Part shown: positions 6,953 through 15,997 of the stretch, piece after piece
Position numbering within the stretch: the first letter of the stretch is position 1
Layout: every line of letters starts with the position of its first letter
NCBI RefSeq assembly: GCF_002917105.1
Contig: NZ_PQFZ01000007.1
Coordinates: 199,762-263,761, forward strand
Direction: 5' to 3'
Source of the DNA: Allobosea psychrotolerans
GTDB lineage: Bacteria > Pseudomonadota > Alphaproteobacteria > Rhizobiales > Beijerinckiaceae
Length of the DNA stretch: 64,000 nt
Made by a program: the position numbers and the translations under genes
The notes under the pieces: generated by a model
What the model was told of the DNA's origin: nothing
The model's input: the letters and a program-made list of their open reading frames with translations, nothing else
The model's database searches: none

Positions 6953-9900
6953 CTACTCCGCCGGAGCCGGATGGGCGGGTGCGGCGGGCTCTCCCAGCTT
7001 CTTCCTGCGCGAGAACAGCCGGTCGAGCCCGTTCGAGAGCCGCTCCATATAGAGGAACAGCACCGGGGTGATGAACAGCGTCAGCACCTGCGAGATCATC
7101 AACCCGCCGACCACGGCGATGCCGAGCGGCTGGCGCAATTCCGCGCTGGCCCCGGCGCCGAGCGCGATCGGCAGCGTGCCCATCAGCGCGGCGAGCGTCG
7201 TCATCAGGATCGGCCGGAACCGCATCACGCAGGCCTGGTGGATCGCGTCCTGCGGCGTCTTGCCCTCGCGTTTCAGCACGAGCGCGACGTCGATCATCAT
7301 GATCGCGTTCTTCTTGACGATGCCGATCAGCATCAGAAGGCCGATGATGGCGATGACCGAGAGATCGAGCCCGAACAGCCTGAGCGCCCCCAGCGCGCCG
7401 ATCGCCGCCGAGGGCAGCCCGGTCAGGATCGTCAGCGGATGGATGAAGCTCTCATAGAGGATGCCGAGCACGATATAGATCGTCAGGATCGCGCCTGCGA
7501 TCAGCAGGCCCTGATTGGCGAGCGAATCCTGGAAGGTCTTGGCCGTGCCGGCCAATGTCGTCGAGAGCGATTTCGGCAGGTTGATCTCGGCCTTCAGCGC
7601 CTCGATCCTGGTGACGCTGTCGCCGAGCGCGACGCCAGCCGGCAGGTTGTAGGAGATCGTCACGGCCGGGAGCTGACCGAGCTGGTTGACCGTGAGCAGG
7701 CCCGTCGTGCGCTCGACACGCGCGAAGGCGCTGAGCGGCACCAGATTGCCATTGCTGGCGCGGATGCGGATCTGGTCGAGCTTGTCGGCCGACCAGCCGC
7801 CCTTTGGATCGAACTCGACGATGACCTGATAACTGTCGCCGGTGGTGTAGATGGTCGAGACCTGACGCACCCCGAAGCCGGAATAGAGCGTCGAGCGCAG
7901 GATGTCGGAGCCGATCTTGAGCTGGTTGGCCTTGTCGCGGTCGATCACCAGCGTCGCTTCCGCCGCGCTGTTCTGCAGGTCGGTGGTGACGTCGATGAAG
8001 GTCGCGGGATCACGCCCCATCGCATCGGCGAGCTTCAGCGACCATTCGTTCATGAGGCCCTGGTCGAGCCCCTGCACGACGAGCTGGTACTGGCTCTTGG
8101 AGGCGCGTGCGCCGATGTTGAGGTTCTGGACCGGCGTCATATAGGCAGTGATGCCGGCGATCGGCGCGAGATCGCGACGCAGGCCGGCTAGCACCGTCTG
8201 CAGCGGCGGGCGCTCATTCTGCGGCTTCAGCTCGACGAAGAGACGGCCGGCATTGAGGGCGCCGGCGCTGCCGCTGCTGCCGCCGACCGTGGAAGCGACA
8301 TGAGCGACATAGGGTGAATTGCGGAAGACGTCGGCGACCTGCCCCTGCAACGCCTTCATGGCCGGGAAGGAGACGTCCTGGCGCGCCTCGGTCGAGACCT
8401 GGAGCTGGCCGATATCCTCCTGGGGGAAGAAGCCCTTGGGCGCGGTCTGCAGCAGCCAGACACTGAGAGCAAGCGTGCCGAAGAAGGCCAGCAGCATCAC
8501 CGGCTGGAAGCGCAGGCACAGCGTCAGCGCTCGGTCATAGCCGCGCAGGATGCCGTCGAACCCGGCCTCGAGCACGCGTCCGAAGGCGTTCTCCTTGTGG
8601 TGCTCCGAATAGCCGCTCAGCAGGCGCGAGCACAGCATCGGCGTCAGCGTCAGCGAAACGAAGGCCGAGGCCAGGATCGAGACCGTCACGACCACGGCGA
8701 ATTCGTTGAAGATGCGGCCGATGACGCCGCCCATCAGCAGCACGGGGATGAAGACCGCGACCAGCGAGAGCGAGATCGAGATGATGGTGAAGCCGATCTC
8801 GCCCGCGCCCTTGAGCGCCGCCTCATAGGCCGGGATCCCGTCCTCCTCCATATGGCGGACGATATTCTCCAGCATCACGATGGCGTCGTCGACGACGAGG
8901 CCGACGGAGAGCGTCAGGCCGAGCAGCGAGATGTTGTCGATCGAGAAGCCGAAGGCATACATCGCCGCAAGCGTCGCGATGATCGAGATCGGCACCGCCA
9001 CGGCAGGGATGAAGGTCGCAGCGACGCGACGCAGGAAGGCGAAGATCACCATCACCACGAGGCCGATCGTCAGCAGCAAGGTGAACTGGACATCGTCCAC
9101 GGCCATGCGGATCGAGACCGAGCGGTCGTTCAGCAGGGACAGGGAAGCCGCGGCCGGCAGCTGCTCCGAGAAAGCCGGCAGCATCGCCTTGACCTTGTCG
9201 ACGACCTCGACGGTGTTGGCATCGGGCTGGCGCTGCACGGCGAGAACAACCGCGGGCACGCCGTCATAGGCGCTCGAGGTCAGCGAATTCTCGACGGAAT
9301 CGATGACCTTGGCGACGTCGCCCAGACGCACCGGCTTGCCGTTGCGCGTGGCGATGATGACATTGGCGAACTGCGCGGCGTCGGCAAGCTGGGTGCGAGC
9401 CTGGATTGTGAGCTGCTGGCTGCTGTTCTGCAGCGTGCCGACCGGCGTGTTGGCGTTGGTCGCGGTGATCGCCGCCTGCAGGTCGTCGACGCCGATGCCG
9501 CGCGCAGCGAGCGCGACCGGGTCGATCTGGATGCGGACTGCGTATTTCTGGCTGCCGAAGATCAGGACCTGCGCAACGCCGTCGACCGTCGAGAGCGCCG
9601 GCGAGATGACCTGCTGAGCGAAGGCGTCGAGCTGCGAGAGCGGCACGACATCGCTCTTCAGCGCCAGCAGGATGATCGGCGCGTCGGCCGGGTTCACCTT
9701 GCGATAGCTCGGCGGCGTCGTCATCTCGAGCGGAAGCTGCTTCTGGGCGCGGGTGATGGCGGCCTGCACGTCGGCGGCGGCTGCGTCGATATTGCGGTTC
9801 AGCACGAACTGGATCGCAATCGAGGTCGAGCCCTGGGCGTTCGTCGTGGCGATCGAGTCGATGCCGGCGATGGTGGCGAACTGCTTGACGAGCGGCGTCG

Positions 9901-10090
9901 CGACCGAAGTCGCCATCGTGTCGGGCGAGGCGCCGGGCAATTGCGCCGAGACGTTCACGACCGGGAATTCCGCCCGCGGCAGGGCCGCCACCGGCAGGAA
10001 GCGATAGGCAAACAGCCCCGCCAGCACGAGCGAGACCGACATCAGGATCGTCGCCACAGGGTGGCGGATGCAGAAGCCGGAAATGTTCAC
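6953..10090 (-). CDS. RND multidrug efflux pump, inner-membrane transporter
   Basis: A 1045-residue protein of the HAE1 RND family, of normal full length. It opens with MNISGFCIRHPVATILM, typical of MdtB/MdtC-like members. TM4 carries the proton-relay pair in LSVGLVVDDAIVMLENIVRH and TM10 has the matching Lys in LLMLIGIVKKNAIMMIDVAL. Two large periplasmic loops separate TM1-2 and TM7-8. It should work as a trimer that exports drugs or metabolites with an adaptor and an outer-membrane channel; no channel gene is in the window. It starts with GTG at 10090, overlapping the adaptor stop (GTGA), so translation is coupled. The gene ends convergently, 18 bp from the dehydrogenase-DUF4166 gene. Confidence 0.95.
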   Translation of the reverse strand: MNISGFCIRHPVATILMSVSLVLAGLFAYRFLPVAALPRAEFPVVNVSAQLPGASPDTMATSVATPLVKQFATIAGIDSIATTNAQGSTSIAIQFVLNRNIDAAAADVQAAITRAQKQLPLEMTTPPSYRKVNPADAPIILLALKSDVVPLSQLDAFAQQVISPALSTVDGVAQVLIFGSQKYAVRIQIDPVALAARGIGVDDLQAAITATNANTPVGTLQNSSQQLTIQARTQLADAAQFANVIIATRNGKPVRLGDVAKVIDSVENSLTSSAYDGVPAVVLAVQRQPDANTVEVVDKVKAMLPAFSEQLPAAASLSLLNDRSVSIRMAVDDVQFTLLLTIGLVVMVIFAFLRRVAATFIPAVAVPISIIATLAAMYAFGFSIDNISLLGLTLSVGLVVDDAIVMLENIVRHMEEDGIPAYEAALKGAGEIGFTIISISLSLVAVFIPVLLMGGVIGRIFNEFAVVVTVSILASAFVSLTLTPMLCSRLLSGYSEHHKENAFGRVLEAGFDGILRGYDRALTLCLRFQPVMLLAFFGTLALSVWLLQTAPKGFFPQEDIGQLQVSTEARQDVSFPAMKALQGQVADVFRNSPYVAHVASTVGGSSGSAGALNAGRLFVELKPQNERPPLQTVLAGLRRDLAPIAGITAYMTPVQNLNIGARASKSQYQLVVQGLDQGLMNEWSLKLADAMGRDPATFIDVTTDLQNSAAEATLVIDRDKANQLKIGSDILRSTLYSGFGVRQVSTIYTTGDSYQVIVEFDPKGGWSADKLDQIRIRASNGNLVPLSAFARVERTTGLLTVNQLGQLPAVTISYNLPAGVALGDSVTRIEALKAEINLPKSLSTTLAGTAKTFQDSLANQGLLIAGAILTIYIVLGILYESFIHPLTILTGLPSAAIGALGALRLFGLDLSVIAIIGLLMLIGIVKKNAIMMIDVALVLKREGKTPQDAIHQACVMRFRPILMTTLAALMGTLPIALGAGASAELRQPLGIAVVGGLMISQVLTLFITPVLFLYMERLSNGLDRLFSRRKKLGEPAAPAHPAPAE

Positions 10091-11304
10091 GACTTGGCTC
10101 CCTGTGCGACCGGGGTGCCCTGCGAAGCCGGATCGGCCGGCGCGCCGTCCTTGGCGGCGCGCTCACGAATGCGCACGCCGGTCTTGAGCCGCATCTGGCC
10201 GTCGGTGACGACGCGCTCGCCGGGGTCGAGGCCCTCGCTCAGCGCCGTTCGATCGCCATCGCTCAGCGCGACCTTGATCTGACGCAACTCGGCCGTCTGG
10301 TCGGCCTTGGCGACATAGACATAGGCGCCCTTCTGGCCGGTCTGGACGGCGACGGTGGGAACGACCGTCGTGCCCATCAGGGTGTCGGCGGCGATCTCGA
10401 CATCGACATACTGGCCGGGCCAGAGCGCGAGGTCGTCATTGCTGAAGGAGGCCTTGGCCGTGATCGTGCCCGAGGTCATGTCGACCGTGGAATCGACGAA
10501 GTTCAAGGTGCCCTGAGCCGGCGGCTTTCCGGAATCGGGCACGCTCGCCGTCACGGGAATGGCGCGGCCCGAGCCGAGAGCCCGCTGCAGCACCGGCAGG
10601 TCGCGCTCGGGCAAGGTGAAGGTGACCCGCAGCGGCTTCATCTGGGTCAAGGTGACGAGGCCCAGCCCCGTGCTGTTGGCGCCGACGAGATTGCCCGGCG
10701 TGACCTGGACCGCACCGGCCCGGCCGTCGATCGGCGCCAGGATGCGGGTGTAGCCGAGCTTGAGCTTGTCGGCGTCGAGCGTCGCCTTGTCCGCGAGGAT
10801 GGTCGCGGCGGCCGAGCGCTCATCGGCCGTCGCCTGATCGACCGATTGCTGCGTGCCGGCATTCTTGACGAGCAGTTGCTGGTAGCGCGCGAGATCGGCC
10901 TCGGTGCGCTTGTGGACCGCCTGATCGCGGGCGATCGCCGCCTCGTCCTTCTCGATCTGCGCCTTGAGGTCGCGGTCGTCGAGGGTGAAGAGCAGGTCGC
11001 CGGCCTTGACGAACTGGCCGTCGACGACGTGCTGTTCCATGAGCTGACTGTCGAGCCGCGACTTCACCACGACGCTGGCCGGAGTCTCGACGAAGCCGAT
11101 GGCGCGCTTGCGCACGGGCATGTTGGCCCGCTCGGCCTGCGCCGTCACCACGGCGACCGCAGCGCCCTCGCCGCTGCGCCCGGCACGGGCCGCACGCGCG
11201 CCGTCACCAGGATCGACGGCGCCGCGAGACGTCGTGAACCAGGCGCCGGTCGCAACCGCGACCGTGGCCAGGAGAGCAATCGAGAAAAGGGTCTTGCGCT
11301 GCAT
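10087..11304 (-). CDS. RND periplasmic adaptor (membrane-fusion) protein
   Basis: A 405-residue adaptor. ATG 11304 is preferred over an upstream in-frame TTG because a GGAG precedes it and the protein then begins MQRKTLFSIALLATVAVATG, an N-terminal membrane anchor or signal. The lipoyl halves (VVKSRLDSQLMEQHVVDGQF and LGYTRILAPIDGRAG) flank an alpha-helical hairpin with KDEAAIARDQAVHKRTEADL; beta-barrel and membrane-proximal domains follow. It links the RND pump to an outer-membrane channel. It lies between marR (20 bp away) and the pump (4-bp overlap) in one operon. Confidence 0.94.
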   Translation of the reverse strand: MQRKTLFSIALLATVAVATGAWFTTSRGAVDPGDGARAARAGRSGEGAAVAVVTAQAERANMPVRKRAIGFVETPASVVVKSRLDSQLMEQHVVDGQFVKAGDLLFTLDDRDLKAQIEKDEAAIARDQAVHKRTEADLARYQQLLVKNAGTQQSVDQATADERSAAATILADKATLDADKLKLGYTRILAPIDGRAGAVQVTPGNLVGANSTGLGLVTLTQMKPLRVTFTLPERDLPVLQRALGSGRAIPVTASVPDSGKPPAQGTLNFVDSTVDMTSGTITAKASFSNDDLALWPGQYVDVEIAADTLMGTTVVPTVAVQTGQKGAYVYVAKADQTAELRQIKVALSDGDRTALSEGLDPGERVVTDGQMRLKTGVRIRERAAKDGAPADPASQGTPVAQGAKS

Positions 11305-11324
11305 CGGTGAGTGGCTCCGGGGGA

Positions 11325-11807
11325 TCAAGCGGCGCTGTCGGCGAGATCCGCCGCAAGCTGTGTCAGGCGTTCTTGTTTCTGCAGGCGAATGCGTTCGCGC
11401 ATCGCGGCAAGCGTCTCCAGCGTCGCGAGGATCGCCGCCTCCTCGACGCCATCCAGCACCTCGCCGGCGATCTCGCTGCGCACCGTGTCGAGATCGTCGA
11501 CCAGCGTGCGTCCATCGGGCGTCAGATACAGGAGGTAGGCGCGTCGATCGTTCGGGTCCGGCCTACGCTCGACCAATTTCTGCTGCTCCAGCCGGTCGAG
11601 CAGCCGCCCCACCGAGATCGGCTGTATTTCGAGCTGCTCGGCCAGGGCGGCCTGGTTGAGGCCTTCCTGGCGGCGCAGGCGCCCGAGCACGCCCCATTGC
11701 GCGCGGGTCGTGCCGTGCTGGTGGGCGCGCTGGTCGACATAGGCCCGCAACAGCCGCGCGGTCTCGACCAATTGGAACGTCAATTCACGCTTCAGGGGGC
11801 GCTTCAT
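11325..11807 (-). CDS. MarR-family regulator of the efflux operon
   Basis: A 160-residue winged-helix protein: MKRPLKRELTFQLVETARLL, then TTRAQWGVLGRLRRQEGLNQ, a recognition helix in IQPISVGRLLDRLEQQKLV and wing ERRPDPNDRRAYLLYLT. It is the first gene of a marR-adaptor-pump operon, the common layout in which the regulator represses its own operon and is released by a pump substrate. ATG 11807 is chosen over upstream in-frame codons because these would place the operator-like dyad at 11823-11842 inside the gene. Confidence 0.92.
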   Translation of the reverse strand: MKRPLKRELTFQLVETARLLRAYVDQRAHQHGTTRAQWGVLGRLRRQEGLNQAALAEQLEIQPISVGRLLDRLEQQKLVERRPDPNDRRAYLLYLTPDGRTLVDDLDTVRSEIAGEVLDGVEEAAILATLETLAAMRERIRLQKQERLTQLAADLADSAA

Positions 11808-11822
11808 CTGCCGTGCCTCATA

Positions 11823-11842
11823 ATCATAAGCCTGCTTATGAT
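11823..11842. promoter_or_regulatory. MarR-type operator dyad
   Basis: ATCATAAGC and GCTTATGAT form perfect 9-bp arms with a 2-bp centre, 16 bp upstream of the marR start. Size and AT-rich arms are typical of MarR operators; it is the likely autorepression site of the efflux operon. Confidence 0.75.
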
Positions 11843-11952
11843 ATGAGCGGCGATTGCGGCGATTTCTGGATCGCCTTCGCAGTTGCACAATTTCTGGTGC
11901 GCAATCTGGCGTTGGCCGCCGGATCGCGTCTCGGCCGCGCTTTTTGCGCGTT

Positions 11953-12621
11953 TCAGACCTTCGCTTCCTGCTCCATAGAGGCGCCGCGCAGGCCGCCGGG
12001 AATGCAGAGTTTCGGGTAGAGCCGCCTCATCTCGATGATCAGGAATTTCACCGGCACGTCGAAGAAGGCGCCGTGATCGGCGATATAGGCCATGAATTCG
12101 CGGCCCTGCCCGTCGAAGCTCTGGAGGAGCGCGTCATGCCGGCCGTCGAAAAACAGCGGCGCGACGCCGAGCTTCGCACACAGGCCCGCATTGAAGGTCG
12201 GCGAGACTTTCAGCCAGCGGCCGCCGAGAAAAACCTCGGTATAGCCGTGATAGGCAAAGATGTTGGTGCCGACAGCCTCCAGCAGGCGCGGCGTCGCGAG
12301 ATGGTTCATGACGTCGGCGAGGCCGATCCGCGCCGGGATGCCGAGCGCACGGCAAAGCGCGGCATAGAGCGCCGCCTTGCCGACGCAATAGCCCGTGCCG
12401 GCCGCAAGCACGGCGCTGGCGCGATAGCTGCCGGGGTCGAGATAGTCGCGATAGGGATCGTAGCGGATCTCATCCCGCACCGCAGCATAGAGCAGCCGCG
12501 CCTGGGCTACCGGCTCGGCGACGCCTGCCGTCAGCCGCTGCGCCTGCGCGATCACATCCGGGTGATCGCTGTCGATGAATTCGGCCGGGCTCGTGAAGAG
12601 CACGCGGTGGCTGTCCTGCAT
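11953..12621 (-). CDS. transglutaminase-like cysteine peptidase-fold protein
   Basis: A 222-residue protein. ATG 12621 gives MQDSHRVLFTSPAEFIDSDH as N-terminus. The core has the Cys of AAGTGYCVGKAALYAALCRA and the His of NIFAYHGYTEVFLGGRW, as in transglutaminase-like superfamily proteins. The third catalytic position, usually Asp shortly after the His strand, reads WLKVSPTFN here, with Ser in place of Asp, so activity is uncertain. There is no signal peptide. Such proteins may act as peptidases, amidases or cross-linkers; none can be assigned. It lies downstream of the aminotransferase gene on the same strand with a 94-bp gap. Confidence 0.82.
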   Translation of the reverse strand: MQDSHRVLFTSPAEFIDSDHPDVIAQAQRLTAGVAEPVAQARLLYAAVRDEIRYDPYRDYLDPGSYRASAVLAAGTGYCVGKAALYAALCRALGIPARIGLADVMNHLATPRLLEAVGTNIFAYHGYTEVFLGGRWLKVSPTFNAGLCAKLGVAPLFFDGRHDALLQSFDGQGREFMAYIADHGAFFDVPVKFLIIEMRRLYPKLCIPGGLRGASMEQEAKV

Positions 12622-12715
12622 CGCTTTCGTGCCCCGCGCCGGAGGTGACGCGCGAAGCCTAGCACTACAGCGGCCGCCCCGCGACGGCACTATGGCGCGA
12701 AGCTTTACATAGCGC

Positions 12716-13918
12716 TCAGGCCACCGCCGCGACCGGCACCTGATTGCCGTCGTCGCGCACCTCGAGTGCGGCCATCGCCGCCATGACGCCGCCGCTGCGA
12801 TGCGGCACCCCCGCCGCAGCCAGCCCCATCTCGACGCCCGACAGCGCGCCCAGCAACATGAGTTCGTTGCACTCGCCGAGATGGCCGATGCGGAAGACCT
12901 TTCCTGCGACCTTGCCGAGCCCGGAACCGAGCGAGATGTTGTATTTCTCCAGCGTGATCTTGCGGTAGCGGTCGGCGTCGTGGCTCGGCGGCATCATCAC
13001 GGCGGTGAGCACCGGCGACTGCTCGGCCGGGTTCTCGCAGAGCACCTCCAGCCCCCAGGCCTTGACGGCGGCACGCGTCGCGGCGGCGAGGCGCTGATGC
13101 CGCGAGAAGACATTGTCCAGCCCCTCCTCCTGCAGCATCGCGAGCGCCTCGCGCAGGCCATAGAGCAGGTTCGTCGCCGGGGTGTAGGGGAAGAAGCCGT
13201 TGGCGTTGATCTTCACCATCTCCTGCCAGTCCCAATAGGAGCGCGGCAGCGTATTGGTTTTCGACGCCGCCATCGCCTTCTCGGAGATCGCGTTGAAGCT
13301 TAAGCCCGGCGGCAGCATCAACCCCTTCTGCGAGCCCGAAACCGTGACGTCGACCTGCCATTCGTCATGGCGGTAATCGACCGAGGCGAGCGAGGAGATG
13401 GTGTCGACCATGAACAGGGCCGGATGGCCGGCGGCGTCGATCGCCTTGCGGATCTCGGCAATGCGGCTCGTCGAGCCGGTCGAGGTCTCGTTATGGACCA
13501 CCATCACGGCCTTGATGCTACGCGCCTTGTCCGCGACGAGCCTCGCCTCGATCGTCGCCGGATCGGCCCCGCGCCGCCAATCGCCCGGGATGAAATCGAC
13601 ATTGACGCCGAAACGCGCCGCGATCTGGCGCCAGAGCGTGGCGAAATGGCCGGTCTCCGCCATCAGCACCGTATCGCCTGATGAAAGCGTGTTGACGATC
13701 GCCGCCTCCCAGGCGCCCGTGCCCGAGGACGGATAGATCACCACCGGCTGGCTCGTCCTGAAGACGGCCTTGCAGCCCTCCAGCACCGTCTTGCCGAGCC
13801 TGGCGAATTCGGCGCTGCGATGGTCGATGATCGGCATGTCCATGGCGCGCAGGACGCGATCGGGGATCGGACTCGGCCCCGGAATATGCAGGAAATGTCG
13901 ACCCTGCTGCGTTGCCAT
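12716..13918 (-). CDS. class V aminotransferase, serine-glyoxylate type
   Basis: A 400-residue PLP enzyme. N-terminal HFLHIPGPSPIPDRVLRAM, the PLP-contact segment MVDTISSLASVDYRHDEW and the Schiff-base Lys in VSGSQKGLMLPPGLSF (near residue 195) identify the serine-glyoxylate / alanine-glyoxylate aminotransferase family. These convert glyoxylate to glycine using serine or alanine. ATG 13918 follows a good ribosome site (GGGAGG). It is divergent from a GntR regulator with a shared 148-bp promoter region carrying a TTGCATTC dyad, and lies near a YdiJ-like hydroxyacid oxidoreductase and a TctCBA transporter. A role in assimilating two-carbon or hydroxyacid compounds fits but is inferred. Confidence 0.9.
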   Translation of the reverse strand: MATQQGRHFLHIPGPSPIPDRVLRAMDMPIIDHRSAEFARLGKTVLEGCKAVFRTSQPVVIYPSSGTGAWEAAIVNTLSSGDTVLMAETGHFATLWRQIAARFGVNVDFIPGDWRRGADPATIEARLVADKARSIKAVMVVHNETSTGSTSRIAEIRKAIDAAGHPALFMVDTISSLASVDYRHDEWQVDVTVSGSQKGLMLPPGLSFNAISEKAMAASKTNTLPRSYWDWQEMVKINANGFFPYTPATNLLYGLREALAMLQEEGLDNVFSRHQRLAAATRAAVKAWGLEVLCENPAEQSPVLTAVMMPPSHDADRYRKITLEKYNISLGSGLGKVAGKVFRIGHLGECNELMLLGALSGVEMGLAAAGVPHRSGGVMAAMAALEVRDDGNQVPVAAVA

Positions 13919-13971
13919 GGCGTGTCCTCCCTCATGCGCATCTCGGCTGCGCGTTCTTCATAGCCGATTTT

Positions 13972-13996
13972 TTGCATTCATTTTTTGAGAATGCAA
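13972..13996. promoter_or_regulatory. GntR-type operator dyad in divergent promoter
   Basis: TTGCATTC (13972-13979) and GAATGCAA (13989-13996) form perfect 8-bp arms around a 9-bp AT-rich spacer, between the divergent aminotransferase and GntR genes. The half-site GAATGCA also occurs at 14918-14924 before the transporter operon, suggesting one regulon. Confidence 0.65.
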
Positions 13997-14066
13997 TCGC
14001 CCATCCGAACTCAAACTTGGTGCCGATTATCTCGACAGCTCGTCGAGCTTCGCGTACCCAATAGCC

Positions 14067-14792
14067 ATGACGAGCACAATTCCGGACCTGGAAGCCATGG
14101 AGATTCAGCCAATCGAGCCAGGGGCGACACCCGCCGCCGCGGCGCCCCGGCCGGCCATCTCGCTGCATGACGGATTGGTGACGGCGCTGCGCGACTACAT
14201 CGTCGAGGGCAATCTCGCCGATGGCGCGCGCATTCCAGAGCGCCTCCTCTGCGACCGCTTCGGCATCTCGCGCACGCCCTTGCGCGAGGCCCTGAAAGTG
14301 CTCGCCGCCGAAGGGCTGATCGACCTGCTGCCGAACCGCGGCGCGCGCGTGCGCGAGTTGAGTGCTGAGGATCTGCGCGAGCTCTTCGACGTGATGGGCG
14401 GGCTGGAGGCATTGGCCGGGCGCCTGGCCTGCGAGCGTATTTCGGATGCGGAAATCGCCGAAATCGAGCAAACACACCATGAAATGTACCGTTTCTATCT
14501 GCGCCGCGAGATGCATGGCTACTTCCAGTGCAACCAGGCGATCCATCGCATGATCGTCGAGGCGGCCGGCAATGCGACGCTGAGCGCGACCTATGCCAGC
14601 TTCGCCGGGCGCATCCGCCGCGTGCGCTATTCGGCCAATCTCGCCAAGGAGCGCGATCGCTGGGGCGAGGCGATGCGGGAGCATGAGGCGATCCTGGACG
14701 CACTGCGCCGGCGCGCCGGCAGCGAACTCAGCGACATCCTGTTCCAGCACCTGCGCAACAAGCGCAAGGCGGCGCAGGCAGAGGTCGCCTAG
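14067..14792 (+). CDS. GntR-family regulator, FCD type
   Basis: A 241-residue regulator. A winged helix spans about residues 32-100 (HDGLVTALRDYIVEGNLADG, then CDRFGISRTPLREALKVLAA, wing IDLLPNRGARV). The C-terminal FCD domain keeps metal-ligand-like residues: Asp in ELFDVMGGLEAL and His in CNQAIHRMIVEAA and REHEAILDALRR. FCD domains bind organic acids through a metal. It is divergent from the aminotransferase and 200 bp upstream of the TctCBA operon; the dyad at 13972-13996 and matching half-site at 14916-14924 suggest control of both. An upstream Ala/Pro-rich tail of about 30 residues is dispensable-looking. Confidence 0.92.
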   Translation: MTSTIPDLEAMEIQPIEPGATPAAAAPRPAISLHDGLVTALRDYIVEGNLADGARIPERLLCDRFGISRTPLREALKVLAAEGLIDLLPNRGARVRELSAEDLRELFDVMGGLEALAGRLACERISDAEIAEIEQTHHEMYRFYLRREMHGYFQCNQAIHRMIVEAAGNATLSATYASFAGRIRRVRYSANLAKERDRWGEAMREHEAILDALRRRAGSELSDILFQHLRNKRKAAQAEVA

Positions 14793-14801
14793 CAACCCCG
14801 C

Positions 14802-14879
14802 GTCATTGCGAGCGCAGCGAAGCAATCCAGGGGGACGTGGCGCGCGAAGGCTGGAATGCTTCGCTGCGCTCGCAATCAT
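14802..14879. repeat. REP-like palindrome, copy B
   Basis: Arms 14802-14830 and 14851-14879 match copy A at 1988-2065 with a few changes; the right arm has a mismatch in CTGGAATGC. It lies directly after the GntR gene and may act as a 3' hairpin. Confidence 0.85.
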
Positions 14880-14915
14880 GGTTGGTAGTCATTTTGTGTC
14901 GTTGCAATTTTCAGA

Positions 14916-14924
14916 TTGAATGCA
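14916..14924 (+). promoter_or_regulatory. possible GntR half-site before the transporter operon
   Basis: TTGAATGCA followed by an AT-rich run repeats the half-site and flank of the dyad at 13972-13996. It lies 66 bp before the start of the substrate-binding protein gene. Confidence 0.45.
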
Positions 14925-14990
14925 GATTTTTTTGGTTCTAGGCTCCCCTCACGACGCCGTCAGAGCGCGACTTAAGGGAGGTTAAGGATC

Positions 14991-15989
14991 ATGAAGCAGC
15001 ATTGGCTTGCCTTCTCCACGTTGCTAACCGTATCCGCGTTACTTGCCGGCGTCGCGCCCGCAGCCGCCTGGGAGCCGACCAAGGCGATCGAGATCGTCGT
15101 GCCCTTCTCGGCCGGCGGCGCCTCCGACCAGATGGCCCGCACGATCCAGGGCATTATTCAGAAGAACCAGCTCACCACCCAGCCGATCATCGTCGTCAAC
15201 AAGCCGGCTGCAGGCGGCGCCGAGGGCATGCTCGACATCCAGAAATCGGCCGGCGACCCGCACAAGCTGATCACCACCTCGAGCGGCATCTTCATGACGC
15301 CGATGGCGACCAAGCTGCCGCTGAACTGGCAGGACTACACGCCGGTCGCAATGATGGCGCAGGATTCCTTCCTGCTCTGGGTCAATGCAAAATCCCCCTA
15401 CAAGACCGCGGCCGATTTCATGGCGGCGGCCAAGGCGGCGCCCGCGCCGCTCAAGATCGGCGGCACCTCGTCCAAGCGCGAGGACAATTTGCTCGTCTTC
15501 GGCATGGAGAAGAGCGGCGGCGTCAAATTCGCCTATATTCCCTATACCAGCGGCGGCCAGGCCTCGACCCAGCTTTCGGGCAATCATGTCGACGCCAACA
15601 CCAACAACCCGGCCGAGGATCTGGCGAACTGGCGCGGCGGGGCGACCAGGCCGCTCTGCGTCTTCGCGGAACAGAAGATGGCCTATAGCGAGAAGGTCGC
15701 GGACGGCCTGTCCTGGGCCGACATCCCGACCTGCGCCTCGCAGGGGCTGAACGTCAGTTACCAGATGCTGCGCGGCATGTTCATGCCCGGCAAGGTGACG
15801 AAGGAGCAGCAGGCCTTCTATGTCGAGCTGTTCAAGAAAGTCTCGCAGAACGCGGAGTGGAAAGACTATCTGGCGCGCAACGCACTCGTTCCCGATTATC
15901 GCGACGGCGACGCCTTCGTGCAGTTCCTCAAGCTCGACGAGGACAAGCACGCCAAGCTGATGAGCGATGCCGGCTTCATGGCCAAGTGA
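14991..15989 (+). CDS. TctC-type periplasmic substrate-binding protein
   Basis: A 332-residue tripartite tricarboxylate transporter (TTT) receptor. It has a clear signal peptide (LTVSALLAGVAPAAAWEP, cleavage near residue 26), then the Bug-family start KAIEIVVPFSAGGASDQMAR and NKPAAGGAEGMLDIQKSAGD. The ribosome site GGGAGG is 10 bp before ATG. TTT receptors bind carboxylates in the periplasm and pass them to a TctB/TctA membrane pair, which follow here. The ligand cannot be read from sequence; the neighbouring glyoxylate aminotransferase and hydroxyacid oxidoreductase hint at a small organic acid. Confidence 0.93.
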   Translation: MKQHWLAFSTLLTVSALLAGVAPAAAWEPTKAIEIVVPFSAGGASDQMARTIQGIIQKNQLTTQPIIVVNKPAAGGAEGMLDIQKSAGDPHKLITTSSGIFMTPMATKLPLNWQDYTPVAMMAQDSFLLWVNAKSPYKTAADFMAAAKAAPAPLKIGGTSSKREDNLLVFGMEKSGGVKFAYIPYTSGGQASTQLSGNHVDANTNNPAEDLANWRGGATRPLCVFAEQKMAYSEKVADGLSWADIPTCASQGLNVSYQMLRGMFMPGKVTKEQQAFYVELFKKVSQNAEWKDYLARNALVPDYRDGDAFVQFLKLDEDKHAKLMSDAGFMAK

Positions 15990-15997
15990 GGCCTGCA

